Positions 52,813 to 61,931 of a stretch of DNA of 64,000 bases are shown piece by piece. This stretch comes from Tritrichomonas musculus (lineage: Eukaryota; Parabasalia; Tritrichomonadida; Tritrichomonadidae), in assembly GCA_039105265.1 (NCBI GenBank), contig JAPFFF010000010.1, positions 558,001 through 622,000 of the forward strand, read 5' to 3'. Within the stretch, counting starts at the first letter, position 1. Every line of letters starts with the position of its first letter. A program made the position numbers and the translations under genes. The notes beneath the pieces were generated by a model. That model made no database searches. It was not told the origin of the DNA and saw only the letters and a program-made list of their open reading frames with translations.

Positions 52813-53340
52813 TTATAACTTTGAATTCATTGTGAGGTTCATAAATTGTAGCGCAACATGTGGAGAATTGTTGTAGAATTCAATACTTGAGTCATAAAAT
52901 TGTTGTTTGCAAATATTCCTGAATTATTCCTGAAAGCGTTTCTAAGAGTTCTAATGGAAGAATCAATATTTCTATGAGAGAGTGTGCAATATGATGAGTT
53001 GATGACAAATTTAATGGAGTAGGGATCTCAAACTGATGTTATGTAAATGTTTGCATTGTTAAATGTTTCTTCAATAACTCTTGTTTAAAAAATGTTACAT
53101 CAGTATGAATCCATCAATAAGTTCGAAGGATTTGTCTCTGGTATTGGAAATACATCATGATCTTATAGCGTTACATTAAATTTTTTATTAACTAAAGAAA
53201 CTTGCTTTATCATCATATTTGATTGTTTATCATATGATTATAAAGTAATTGCTAACAACTCTTTCGAGAGCAGCAGTAATCTCACTTTTGAAAAAATCAT
53301 GATGAAGAATATTTGAATCAAGAATTATAAATGTTTTATT
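52813..53340 (-). pseudogene. Fossil integrase (DDE/RVE type) fragment
   Basis: Reading leftward from about 53340, one frame gives FPIPETNPSNLLMDSY, TRVIEETFNNANIYI and SSYCTLSHRNIDSSIRTLRN, and after a 1-nt shift FYDSSIEFYNNSPHVAL. NIDSSIRTLRN corresponds to IVDRIIRTLRD of the integrase at 1634-3022, YNNSPH to its YNNAPH, and MDSY to the position of its second Asp. Three in-frame stops (TGA, TAA, TGA) and a frame shift show it is dead. It is in host DNA about 8 kb beyond the intact element and is a remnant of a separate insertion. Confidence 0.55.
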
Positions 53341-53580
53341 TACACAGTAATTACTTGTATTTTCTTCAATATCGATTATATATTTGAGCTTCAATGTTTT
53401 CTTCTTTGAAATTATTTATATTATAATAAAAATAATTAGAAATGACTATGATGAAATCAAAACTGATAAGATATATATGTGTTTATAAATAAAGTTTTTG
53501 TTATTTCTTGTAACAAAAAACTTTGTCTCTTCAATGTTTGCTCGTTATACAAAAAAAAAAAAAAAAAAAAAAAAATATTT

Positions 53581-53661
53581 GGTACCTGTGGGGTTCGAAC
53601 CCACGCTCCTCGCGGAATTGGGGCTTAAATCCAACGCCTTAGACCACTCGGCCAAAGTACC
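53581..53661 (-). tRNA. tRNA-Leu (anticodon UAA)
   Basis: On the minus strand the 81-nt sequence starts GGTACTTTGGCCGAGTGG and ends GGTTCGAACCCCACAGGTACC-type, with paired acceptor arms (GGTACTT with AGGTACC, one G-T wobble), a T arm with GTTCGAA, a long variable arm (CCGCGAGGAG region) and anticodon loop TTTAAGC. The anticodon stem has four good pairs and one A-C mismatch. No intron and no encoded CCA. Flanked by a poly-A tract (53551-53574). Confidence 0.9.
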
Positions 53662-53932
53662 TGATATCCACTCAATTAAAAAATATTCTTTAAGTTACTA
53701 GAACATGAAGGTAGAACAGTGAAAGAAGCCAAAATTGGACTAACTAAAGCAGGATAAACTAGATGACGATAAAATTTAGATTTAGATAAAGTTCAGAATC
53801 GCAGGAGCTTTCAAGCAATTCAAAGACTCTTTAAAGATATGGTTTCTTGTAAACAATAAAATAATGATATTTAAATAAAATAAATAAATAAAAAAAAGTA
53901 AGAGATTTATTATTGTAAGATTTCTTATTTTT

Positions 53933-56707
53933 TCAACTCATTGATTTCACAATGTTTTCCCAATCAATATTTGGATCAATTGATTTCAAAGATTTCAAGG
54001 CTTTCTTGCTTAATAATTTCCACATTTCATACGATTCTATATTATATTTTTCTAAGAAAATCAATGTGGTCAATGTTCCAACAACTAATGAAATGGTGCC
54101 TTTGCCAAATCCTTTATCATTTGACCATTTTCTAATTCTTTCAATGCATTCGATCAGATTATTGTCATTAAATCTTTTGATTGCTGATGGAATGTCTTTC
54201 CAAGAACCGTTAATTTGTTGTTCAACAATAATAGAAATCAGATCGTCACAAGTTGGAGTTGCAAAAGTTCTAAATGGTACTTTAACCTCAGGTCCTCCTC
54301 CTCCACTTAATCTAAGTACCATATGCAATGTTGATTCTTTTTGAATTGAATAATCTTGAAGTGTTTTTCCATCTTCCAATTGCCATCCAGCAAAAATTAA
54401 TCTTAGCTGTTCAGAAGAAGTTCCTATTTGATCTTGAATTTTATCTTTTACATCTTCAATTCTATCCGTTGGCTCGACTTCAAGAGTAATGTGTTCTCCA
54501 GTTAGTGTTTTTATATAAATCATCATTCCTCCATGTAAACGAATCACCAAATGAATTGTCGAATTATTTTGAAGAGAATATTCATTTAAGGAATGTCCAT
54601 CTGTAAGTTGTTTTCCACCATAAATGAGCAATTGATGATCTTTTGGAATTCCTTCTTTACTTTCAATTATGGATTTAATGTCATCAACTTGATCTGTAAG
54701 ATCAACATTTAACAAAATATCTTGGCCATTAAGTGATTTGACAAAAAGTTGATTGCCACCAATATATCGTGAAACAATTGAAACTGTTGAATCCTTTACG
54801 ATTCCACATTCTTTAAGTGTGGCACGGCTATCTAATGCTCTACATTGGAAAATAAGACGTTGATGACATTCTGCAATTCCAGTTGTTAATTCAATTTCTT
54901 TTTTAAGTTTCTCAACTTTATCTGTTTGATTGACTCTTACTGTATAAGTGCTTCCATCAATAGTTTTAACTTTAACTGGTATCGAAATTTCATTGATTCT
55001 ATCTATTTCCTCTTTTGTCTTCTTACGTTCGCCTATAATTGCAGTGTAATCTGTAAGGATGTTGTATTCAATTGATAATTGAGTAACTTTGGATTTAATT
55101 TCTTCTGTTTGTCCCATCTTCATCATTGATTTGATTGTTTCATTGTTGAATAGAAACTCCAGTGTTTTGCTAATTTTTGTTTGTGTTGGGAATGATTTCA
55201 TTTCAATTAGAACTGGCTCTGTATTTTCATCAGTATTAATTAGAATATGAGGATTATTTATGAATTCTTTGTCTGATTTGAAATACAAAGTTGCAGGTAC
55301 GCCTGGTGAAAATCGAGCTATATTTAATGGAGGAACAAATTCAACTGCTTCATGACCTTCGATATTTACATCAACTTTACAAACACCATTCAAGCTTTCT
55401 TCTAGCTGATTAATTACTTTGGTTCTCATATCGTCACCTGAAAGAACAAAATCGCTAAAGCCGTTTCCTTTATATCCTATTTCTTCAACCAGTTCTTTAT
55501 CAACACCATAACCAATTCCAATAGAATTGCACATTGTTGTCCCTGAATTATTAGAAACAATATTGATAACTCTTTTTGGATCAAAGACACAACCGTCTGT
55601 TAATATATAGACTCTTCTCAATTTATTTCTAACGGAAAGTGGGTTTGAATAAATATATGAAAGTGGATAAGATAAATTTGTACCGCCGAGGTTGGCTTCT
55701 AAGTTTTGAGCAAGCTCAATTCCTTTTTGAACGTTTTCTTCAGAATATATCACTGGCTTCTCAAAAAGTGGTTGATAATTAGAGCCAAATCGAACAATAT
55801 TAAAGTAACAATTTTCTGGAAGAGACTTTAAAAAGAATATAAGGCATTGGGCAGCCAATTTAATCTCTTCTCCATACATTGAGCCTGAACAATCAACAAC
55901 AAATATGAATTCTTGTCCCGAATAATCCTCTCCTCTTCCATTATTAATTTTTGGCGGAGTAAATGTAACCATTCCGTATTTTCCACTGCAAATACTTCTA
56001 TTGTCAAGAGTTATGGTGTCATCTGGGCATTGAATATGATCCATGTCTGATGATGTCGTATCTGGTCTGTTTGGATCAATCATTATTGATATCGATGAAT
56101 AGTTTTGATCTAAATGATCAATTGTATAAGTTGAAGTAGTTAAATCCAATTGTCCGGCTGGATTGGATGAGATTGAATTAGGTCTTAATGGTAAAAAATT
56201 GAATTTGATTGCGAAATTAAAATTGGAACATGATAATATTTCGCTGTTCTTTGATGATGGATAAGTCAATGGAAATGTGAGTCCAAGAACATTTTCGGTT
56301 ATTATTGAAAGTGGCATTTCAAATTCCATTGAAACCGTAATTACTTGATTTTGGAGGATTTGAGGTAATTCCATAACTGCATAACTGTCATTGCCAATGC
56401 CATATATCGGACTAATATTATCACTTTGTAGCATTTCGCTAAAAAGTTTCTTTGCTTCTTCTTTTGGCCGGAGTTGAATTAAATATGGAACATCGTCCAA
56501 TGAAACTTTTAAATTATGTAAACCAATTTTGTTATTAGTTCCTTGGCCAATTTTGAGTTCAAAATTTGAAATTGGATGAGTTTCATTAGTAAATTTCATT
56601 TCTATAACGCCAGAATAAAATAAGTCAGATGCTTCACCTTCTATCTTGACAGAAAGAGGATGAACACATGTTGAAGTTGTCTGATTTGTTAGAGAAAACA
56701 AAGACAT
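53933..56707 (-). CDS. VIT-VWA protein with three tandem ubiquitin-like domains, 924 aa
   Basis: An N-terminal VIT domain (about 10-140; [22 protein letters not shown]) is followed by a VWA domain (about 263-440) with an intact MIDAS start DCSGSM at about 271. Three ubiquitin-like domains follow at about 577-650, 651-727 and 727-803; they end in YIGG, RLHGG and RLSGG. The third is close to ubiquitin itself ([49 protein letters not shown]). The C-terminal 120 residues ([11 protein letters not shown] to [11 protein letters not shown]) resemble the helical tail of VWA5A/PARP4-type vault-related proteins. A soluble cytosolic scaffold is likely, as there is no signal peptide or membrane span. Whether the diglycine ends are cleaved or conjugated is unknown. 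Confidence 0.85.
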   Translation of the reverse strand: MSLFSLTNQTTSTCVHPLSVKIEGEASDLFYSGVIEMKFTNETHPISNFELKIGQGTNNKIGLHNLKVSLDDVPYLIQLRPKEEAKKLFSEMLQSDNISPIYGIGNDSYAVMELPQILQNQVITVSMEFEMPLSIITENVLGLTFPLTYPSSKNSEILSCSNFNFAIKFNFLPLRPNSISSNPAGQLDLTTSTYTIDHLDQNYSSISIMIDPNRPDTTSSDMDHIQCPDDTITLDNRSICSGKYGMVTFTPPKINNGRGEDYSGQEFIFVVDCSGSMYGEEIKLAAQCLIFFLKSLPENCYFNIVRFGSNYQPLFEKPVIYSEENVQKGIELAQNLEANLGGTNLSYPLSYIYSNPLSVRNKLRRVYILTDGCVFDPKRVINIVSNNSGTTMCNSIGIGYGVDKELVEEIGYKGNGFSDFVLSGDDMRTKVINQLEESLNGVCKVDVNIEGHEAVEFVPPLNIARFSPGVPATLYFKSDKEFINNPHILINTDENTEPVLIEMKSFPTQTKISKTLEFLFNNETIKSMMKMGQTEEIKSKVTQLSIEYNILTDYTAIIGERKKTKEEIDRINEISIPVKVKTIDGSTYTVRVNQTDKVEKLKKEIELTTGIAECHQRLIFQCRALDSRATLKECGIVKDSTVSIVSRYIGGNQLFVKSLNGQDILLNVDLTDQVDDIKSIIESKEGIPKDHQLLIYGGKQLTDGHSLNEYSLQNNSTIHLVIRLHGGMMIYIKTLTGEHITLEVEPTDRIEDVKDKIQDQIGTSSEQLRLIFAGWQLEDGKTLQDYSIQKESTLHMVLRLSGGGGPEVKVPFRTFATPTCDDLISIIVEQQINGSWKDIPSAIKRFNDNNLIECIERIRKWSNDKGFGKGTISLVVGTLTTLIFLEKYNIESYEMWKLLSKKALKSLKSIDPNIDWENIVKSMS

Positions 56708-56746
56708 TCTTTAAATGTTACACAGTTATAAAAATGATTTATGTGT

Positions 56747-56777
<31 letters not shown>

Positions 56778-57387
56778 GAGTAATACAGAAATATGGAAAA
56801 TTTTTTAATTCAAAAAGTAGATTTTCCATTTTCATAAAAGTTTTGTCTTATTACCTCATTATCAATGATTCATTTCAAAATTTCTCTTTCAATTTTATAT
56901 AAATTTATTTGCAATTTTGTTATATAGTTATTCAAATTTATAGATGAAGATGCTAATTCAATCTTAAAAAAAAAATGTTTTTTAAACTATTTCTTTTCAA
57001 ATCATTTTTTCAGCATTGGTTTTCAAGCTGCAAATTAAAAATTTTATTTTCTTTATCTTCTTATTTCCAGTTTTGAATATGGAAAGCTATTATCTTTTTT
57101 TAATATTCAAATCTGTAGAATTCGATCATAAATAAATCAAAAAGTTATTTTAAAAAAACGATAAACAAAATAAATCATTTTACTGATATAATATCAAAAA
57201 TTATCTAGAATTATAATAAATATGTATTTGTGAAAAATTAAATATATTTATTTTATAATATTTTTTTTTTCATTTTTATTAAAAAAGATAAATAAATATT
57301 TTTATACAACCACCTATCAATACAATTCTCTCAATTTTTTCAGAGATTTTTAGCCCAAAAATTGAATCATTATAATTTTATTCGAAA
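56708..57387. other. AT-rich divergent intergenic region
   Basis: About 680 bp between divergent host genes, with a poly-T tract near 56751-56777 and no coding potential. The segment just before 57388 contains TCATTATAATTTTATTCG, a possible initiator for the kinase gene. Confidence 0.6.
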
Positions 57388-60300
57388 ATGAGCATTGAGC
57401 AGTTGCATAAAGATATTATCCAAAGAATAAACATTTCTATAGAGGAATGGCACTTAGATATCACCAAATTCAAAAAGCAAGCTTTAATTAAAAAAACTCA
57501 CAAATCAACTTTTTACATGATTCAAGAAAAAGAAACAAACAATGTCTATATTGCTAAAATATTCAATCAGGATATGAATGTATATTCGAAATACATCAAA
57601 ATCAATCTTCCACGAACATTGAAAATTATATCCAGCTTAGATCATTTATCAATATTGAAATTTAAAGGTTTCGTCCCAGTCAACTTTCAAAATAAGCCAA
57701 ATTTAGTACTCGTTTCAGAATTTTGTCCGAATGGTAAATTATCAGATCTCTTAAAAAATGTTCGAAAGAATACAGGCGATATATCTAATTTTACATCAAC
57801 CAAAAAATTAATCAATATTTACGGAATCGCGTCTGCGATGAGATATTTGCACTCAAAAAATATAATTCATCAAAAACTTCAATCAAATACAATTTTTCTT
57901 GATGAATCATATTATCCAAAATTATCAAATTATTTTTATAAACAGCAAGAATCAGCAGAACCATTTGAAATATATATAAGTCCCTCTAATGCAGCCCCGG
58001 AAGTTTTAACACGCAAAGAATACAGTAAAGCTAGTGATGTTTATGCCTTTGCCATGATTGTATATGAAATTATAGCAAATAAAAAACCGTTTAAGTCAAA
58101 AAATGCTAATAGAATTATGAATGAAGTTGTCAATAAAAAAAATCGTCCAAAAACTACCAATTTAATTCCAGAATGTTACAGGAAATTGCTGAAATCATGC
58201 TGGTCAAATAATCCCTCAAAAAGGCCAACTTTTTCAGAGATAGTATATGAATTAAGACACAATTCAAAATTTCTCGCAGATGATATCGATCGATCAGAGT
58301 TCTATAGATATGTTGATTTGCTCAATCCTTCAGAAAAATCATCTGATAGTCTTGATGAATTAATAAAGCCAAATGTTCAAATAGAAAGGTCATTTGAGCC
58401 ACAAGTAGATTGTTGCATCGATCTTAATAATTATACGTTATTGAAGAAAATAGGAGATGGAGGTTTTGCTGATGTATATAAAGTTAAAGATAAAGAGACC
58501 TCAGAAATTTTTGCTGCAAAAGTATTCCTTCACAATATTGAAGATACATCTGAAGTAGAAAAAATTCAACTGAAGCGTGAAATTGAAATCATGAATCGAA
58601 TGAACCATCCATCAATTATAAAGATCATTGGATATAGTAAATACGATTTTAAAGGAGAAGAAAAGCCAACAATTATTATGGAATTTGCAAAAAATGATTC
58701 TCTGAGTAGGCTTCTGGAAATGGAAAGATCAGGCCTTTCACCACAAGGTTGGAACAGTACCGCCAAAATGATCACTATGTATGGAATTGCATCAGGAATG
58801 GCTTACATGCATTCGCTTGATATAATTCATCGTGATTTAAAGCCTGATAATATTCTTGAAGATCAGTTTTTGCACCCAAAAATCTGTGATTTTGGTCTAT
58901 CAAAAGAATTAAACGGCAAAAATAATTCCGTGAGAGACTTGAAAGGGACACCTGCGTACATGGCTCCAGAAATCATCAGCAATGATTTATACTCTAAAGC
59001 AGGTGATGTGTATGCTTTTGCATTTATTATATATGAGCTATTATCAGTTAATGAACAGCCTTACAAAAAAATGAATGTGTTTCAATTATTCAATGCAATT
59101 TCTAAATGCGAGCGCCCAGTGATCAATTCAGATATTCCAGAATTTTATCGAGAACTTATTTCAAAATGTTGGGCCCAAGATATGAATGAGAGACCTTCAT
59201 TTAAAGAAATTGCTCTCAAATTAAAATCAGAAGATGCTCTATTGGAATTGGTTGATGAAGAAGATTTTTTGGATTATGTTGAATACATTGACGAATATTT
59301 TCATATAGAATCTGACATTGTAAATGAAGATGACCAAAATGATGATAATGATAGCAAAGCAGATGATAAAGTTGATAAAACAGATGATAAAGTTGATAAA
59401 AAGTCCAAGCAACCAAAGAAATTCAAAGTGGTTGATGTTGATTACAGTCTTCTCAAACAAGTCAAAGATCTTGTTATTTCACAATCAATTCAGCCAATTG
59501 ATCTTGACCAATTCATTGAAATAGACGAACTTGGATCGGGTGGATTTGCAGATGTTAGTAAAATCCAAAAAAAGGGAACCGAAGAATTCTATGCAGCCAA
59601 AATCTTAAGGAAAGAGATAACAAGACTTTCCAAAGAAGAATTAATTAGTTTTTCAAGAGAAGTTAACATTCTTTCCAAGATTAATTATTTGCCAATCATT
59701 AAATTTATTGGCTACAGTCGAGTTAACTTTGAAAAGGATGAGCAGCCAGTTATTATTTCCGAATTGGCTGTTAATGGATCATTGCGTGACATTTTAGATA
59801 TGGAAATGAAAGGATGTGGTGCTGAAGGATGGAATGACACCAAAAAGTTCATAAACATATATGGAATTGCATGTGCAATGAAATTTCTTCATTCGCATTC
59901 TATTTTACATCGAGATTTAAAGCCAGATAATGTTCTTCTTGATAATTATTTGTATCCAAAATTGACTGACTTTGGATTATCACGTGCATTTGATCCATTG
60001 AAAGTTACAGAGCATAATTCAAATGTACTCGGAACAGCTCCTTATGTGTCACCTGAAGTTTGGAATTGGTGTGATCACAGTGAATCGAGTGATGTATATG
60101 CATTTGCATTCTTAGTCTTTGAAATGATAACAGGTACATATCCTTTTCAAGGCTTTGAATTCTATCAAATATTTACTTTGGTTGGTAAACAGAAATATCG
60201 TCCACCGTTTAAATATCAAATTCCTGACTGTTATCGTAATTTGATTGAGTCGTGTTGGTCAGAAGAAGCATTTCTTCGACCTTCATTTGATGATATTGTG

Positions 60301-61479
60301 AATGAATTAAAAACAAATCCAGAATTTGTCTCAGAAAATGTTGATATTGACGAACTCATCTTATATTCGGAGTCAATTGATGAAATTTACACTGATTTAA
60401 ATCCAGAAAGAAATGCAAAGCCAAAGCCACAAGACAAGCAACTAATTCAAATATCAGTTCCACATTCAAAGCAAAAAATATCTGAAATAACAATAACTCA
60501 ATTTACTAAAATAATTGAGACAGAAAAAGAAGATCAATCATTCAAAGATTTTTGTATAAATTTGAATGATTATGAACAAAAAGAAATCTTAAAAAAGGAA
60601 GAATTGAGTGTCGTTTATAAAGTTGTCAACAAAGAAACAGGCAAGAAATATGCAGCAAGAGTTTCTAACATCGATATGAATCAGTTCACGAATGATGAAA
60701 TGAGAGAAATTGCACATGAAATGAATCTAATTTCACAAATTAAACATCGAGCAATTCTCGAATTTGTCGGTTTCAGTCCTTCTAGTTTTAAGAACGAATC
60801 GAAGCCGGTTATAATCACAGAAAAATTGAAAACAAAAACGTTGTATGAAACCTTAAAATTAAACAAAGAACTCGATGCAACAAAGAAATTAATTATTATT
60901 TATGGAATTGCATCAGGAATGAAATGCTTGCATTCATATAACATTGTTCATCGAAATTTGAAGCCAAGAAATGTTTTGTTAACTAAAGATTTTCATCCAA
61001 AACTCAATGATTTTGGTTTGTGCACTCATCTTTTAGTTTTAAATAGCATGACTTTTCAAGCAACAAGCGAATTTAACGGTTCACCAATTTATTCAGCACC
61101 AGAAGTGCTAAGTTCAAAAGGATGCTCACAAGCAAGCGATGTTTATTCATTTGCTTTGATCACTTATGAAATAATGTGTGAAAATAAACCTTTTGAAAAT
61201 TTGAGAACTTTTACTGAAATTTATAATGAAGTTGTCAATTGTAACAACCGCCCTGAAATTCCATCGTCTGTTCCTGATTGTTATCGAAAATTGATTGAAA
61301 TTTGTTGGTCACAGGATCCTGATGAAAGACTTACATTCGAAGAAATTGTCAACGTTCTAAATAATGATAAAAACTTCATTACACCCGAAGTTGACTCTGA
61401 AGTTTTCAATAAATATGTGAGGAGGTTCGATTCAGATAAGCCTAAAAAACATAAGCATAAAAAGTATGCTCATTCTTAA
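57388..61479 (+). CDS. Protein with four tandem kinase domains (two active-looking, two pseudokinases), 1363 aa
   Basis: All four units have the tyrosine-kinase-like/Ser-Thr layout with a C-terminal SDVYAFA...PFxx...CW...RPTF pattern. Domain 1 (about 40-290) keeps the AK lysine but has IIHQKLQSNTIFL in place of HRDLKxxN and SNYF in place of DFG, so it is a pseudokinase. Domain 2 (about 349-612) is complete: GDGGFADVYK, HRDLKPDN at about 480, DFGLSK, GTPAYMAPE. Domain 3 (about 708-973) is complete: GSGGFADVSK, HRDLKPDN, DFGLSR. Domain 4 (about 1060-1328) has a decayed glycine loop and HRNLKPRN, with Asn replacing the catalytic Asp, but keeps DFGLC. A Lys/Asp-rich DDKVDKTDDKVDK linker precedes domain 3. 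Probably a cytosolic signalling protein with internal regulation. Confidence 0.88.
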   Translation: MSIEQLHKDIIQRINISIEEWHLDITKFKKQALIKKTHKSTFYMIQEKETNNVYIAKIFNQDMNVYSKYIKINLPRTLKIISSLDHLSILKFKGFVPVNFQNKPNLVLVSEFCPNGKLSDLLKNVRKNTGDISNFTSTKKLINIYGIASAMRYLHSKNIIHQKLQSNTIFLDESYYPKLSNYFYKQQESAEPFEIYISPSNAAPEVLTRKEYSKASDVYAFAMIVYEIIANKKPFKSKNANRIMNEVVNKKNRPKTTNLIPECYRKLLKSCWSNNPSKRPTFSEIVYELRHNSKFLADDIDRSEFYRYVDLLNPSEKSSDSLDELIKPNVQIERSFEPQVDCCIDLNNYTLLKKIGDGGFADVYKVKDKETSEIFAAKVFLHNIEDTSEVEKIQLKREIEIMNRMNHPSIIKIIGYSKYDFKGEEKPTIIMEFAKNDSLSRLLEMERSGLSPQGWNSTAKMITMYGIASGMAYMHSLDIIHRDLKPDNILEDQFLHPKICDFGLSKELNGKNNSVRDLKGTPAYMAPEIISNDLYSKAGDVYAFAFIIYELLSVNEQPYKKMNVFQLFNAISKCERPVINSDIPEFYRELISKCWAQDMNERPSFKEIALKLKSEDALLELVDEEDFLDYVEYIDEYFHIESDIVNEDDQNDDNDSKADDKVDKTDDKVDKKSKQPKKFKVVDVDYSLLKQVKDLVISQSIQPIDLDQFIEIDELGSGGFADVSKIQKKGTEEFYAAKILRKEITRLSKEELISFSREVNILSKINYLPIIKFIGYSRVNFEKDEQPVIISELAVNGSLRDILDMEMKGCGAEGWNDTKKFINIYGIACAMKFLHSHSILHRDLKPDNVLLDNYLYPKLTDFGLSRAFDPLKVTEHNSNVLGTAPYVSPEVWNWCDHSESSDVYAFAFLVFEMITGTYPFQGFEFYQIFTLVGKQKYRPPFKYQIPDCYRNLIESCWSEEAFLRPSFDDIVNELKTNPEFVSENVDIDELILYSESIDEIYTDLNPERNAKPKPQDKQLIQISVPHSKQKISEITITQFTKIIETEKEDQSFKDFCINLNDYEQKEILKKEELSVVYKVVNKETGKKYAARVSNIDMNQFTNDEMREIAHEMNLISQIKHRAILEFVGFSPSSFKNESKPVIITEKLKTKTLYETLKLNKELDATKKLIIIYGIASGMKCLHSYNIVHRNLKPRNVLLTKDFHPKLNDFGLCTHLLVLNSMTFQATSEFNGSPIYSAPEVLSSKGCSQASDVYSFALITYEIMCENKPFENLRTFTEIYNEVVNCNNRPEIPSSVPDCYRKLIEICWSQDPDERLTFEEIVNVLNNDKNFITPEVDSEVFNKYVRRFDSDKPKKHKHKKYAHS

Positions 61480-61549
61480 ATAACACTTGAGTGTTTTCTA
61501 AATTCAATAAAAACTTTTGAAAGCTTATCAATTGATCTAGATATTTTTT

Positions 61550-61587
<38 letters not shown>

Positions 61588-61931
61588 CAAATTAAATACG
61601 AAAACTTATCCGATTTGTTTTAAATAATTTAAAGAGTTGATGAAAATCAAAAACTACTAAGTATTCAGAGAGAAGACGATTGAATCAAAATGTACCAAAA
61701 AGGACTGAAGCTTGTTTTAAGGACTTATTATTGTAATTATAAGAGAATTCAATGATGTAAATGACATGTATTTAATTTATGTACAATTAAATGATTCGAT
61801 TGAACAGGAAGATTCTAACTTTGATAGTTATCAATGCAATCAGTTGAATAATTCATCAAAACTATTTAGTCAATGATATGTATTTATTTAATACTCAATG
61901 GATTTTAATTGATTCATTCTAAAACTGTTAT
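61480..61931. other. AT-rich convergent intergenic region
   Basis: About 450 bp between convergent genes with a poly-A run of roughly 30 nt near 61551-61583. No gene or RNA recognised. Confidence 0.65.

Noticed and set aside
53498-53701. 67-codon frame over the tRNA region
   Set aside because: It reads through the poly-A tract and antisense to tRNA-Leu.
56751-56777. Poly-T and poly-A tracts (50690, 53551, 56751, 61551) as retroposon tails
   Set aside because: No retroposed sequence or target duplication is visible next to them; homopolymer tracts are common in such AT-rich DNA.
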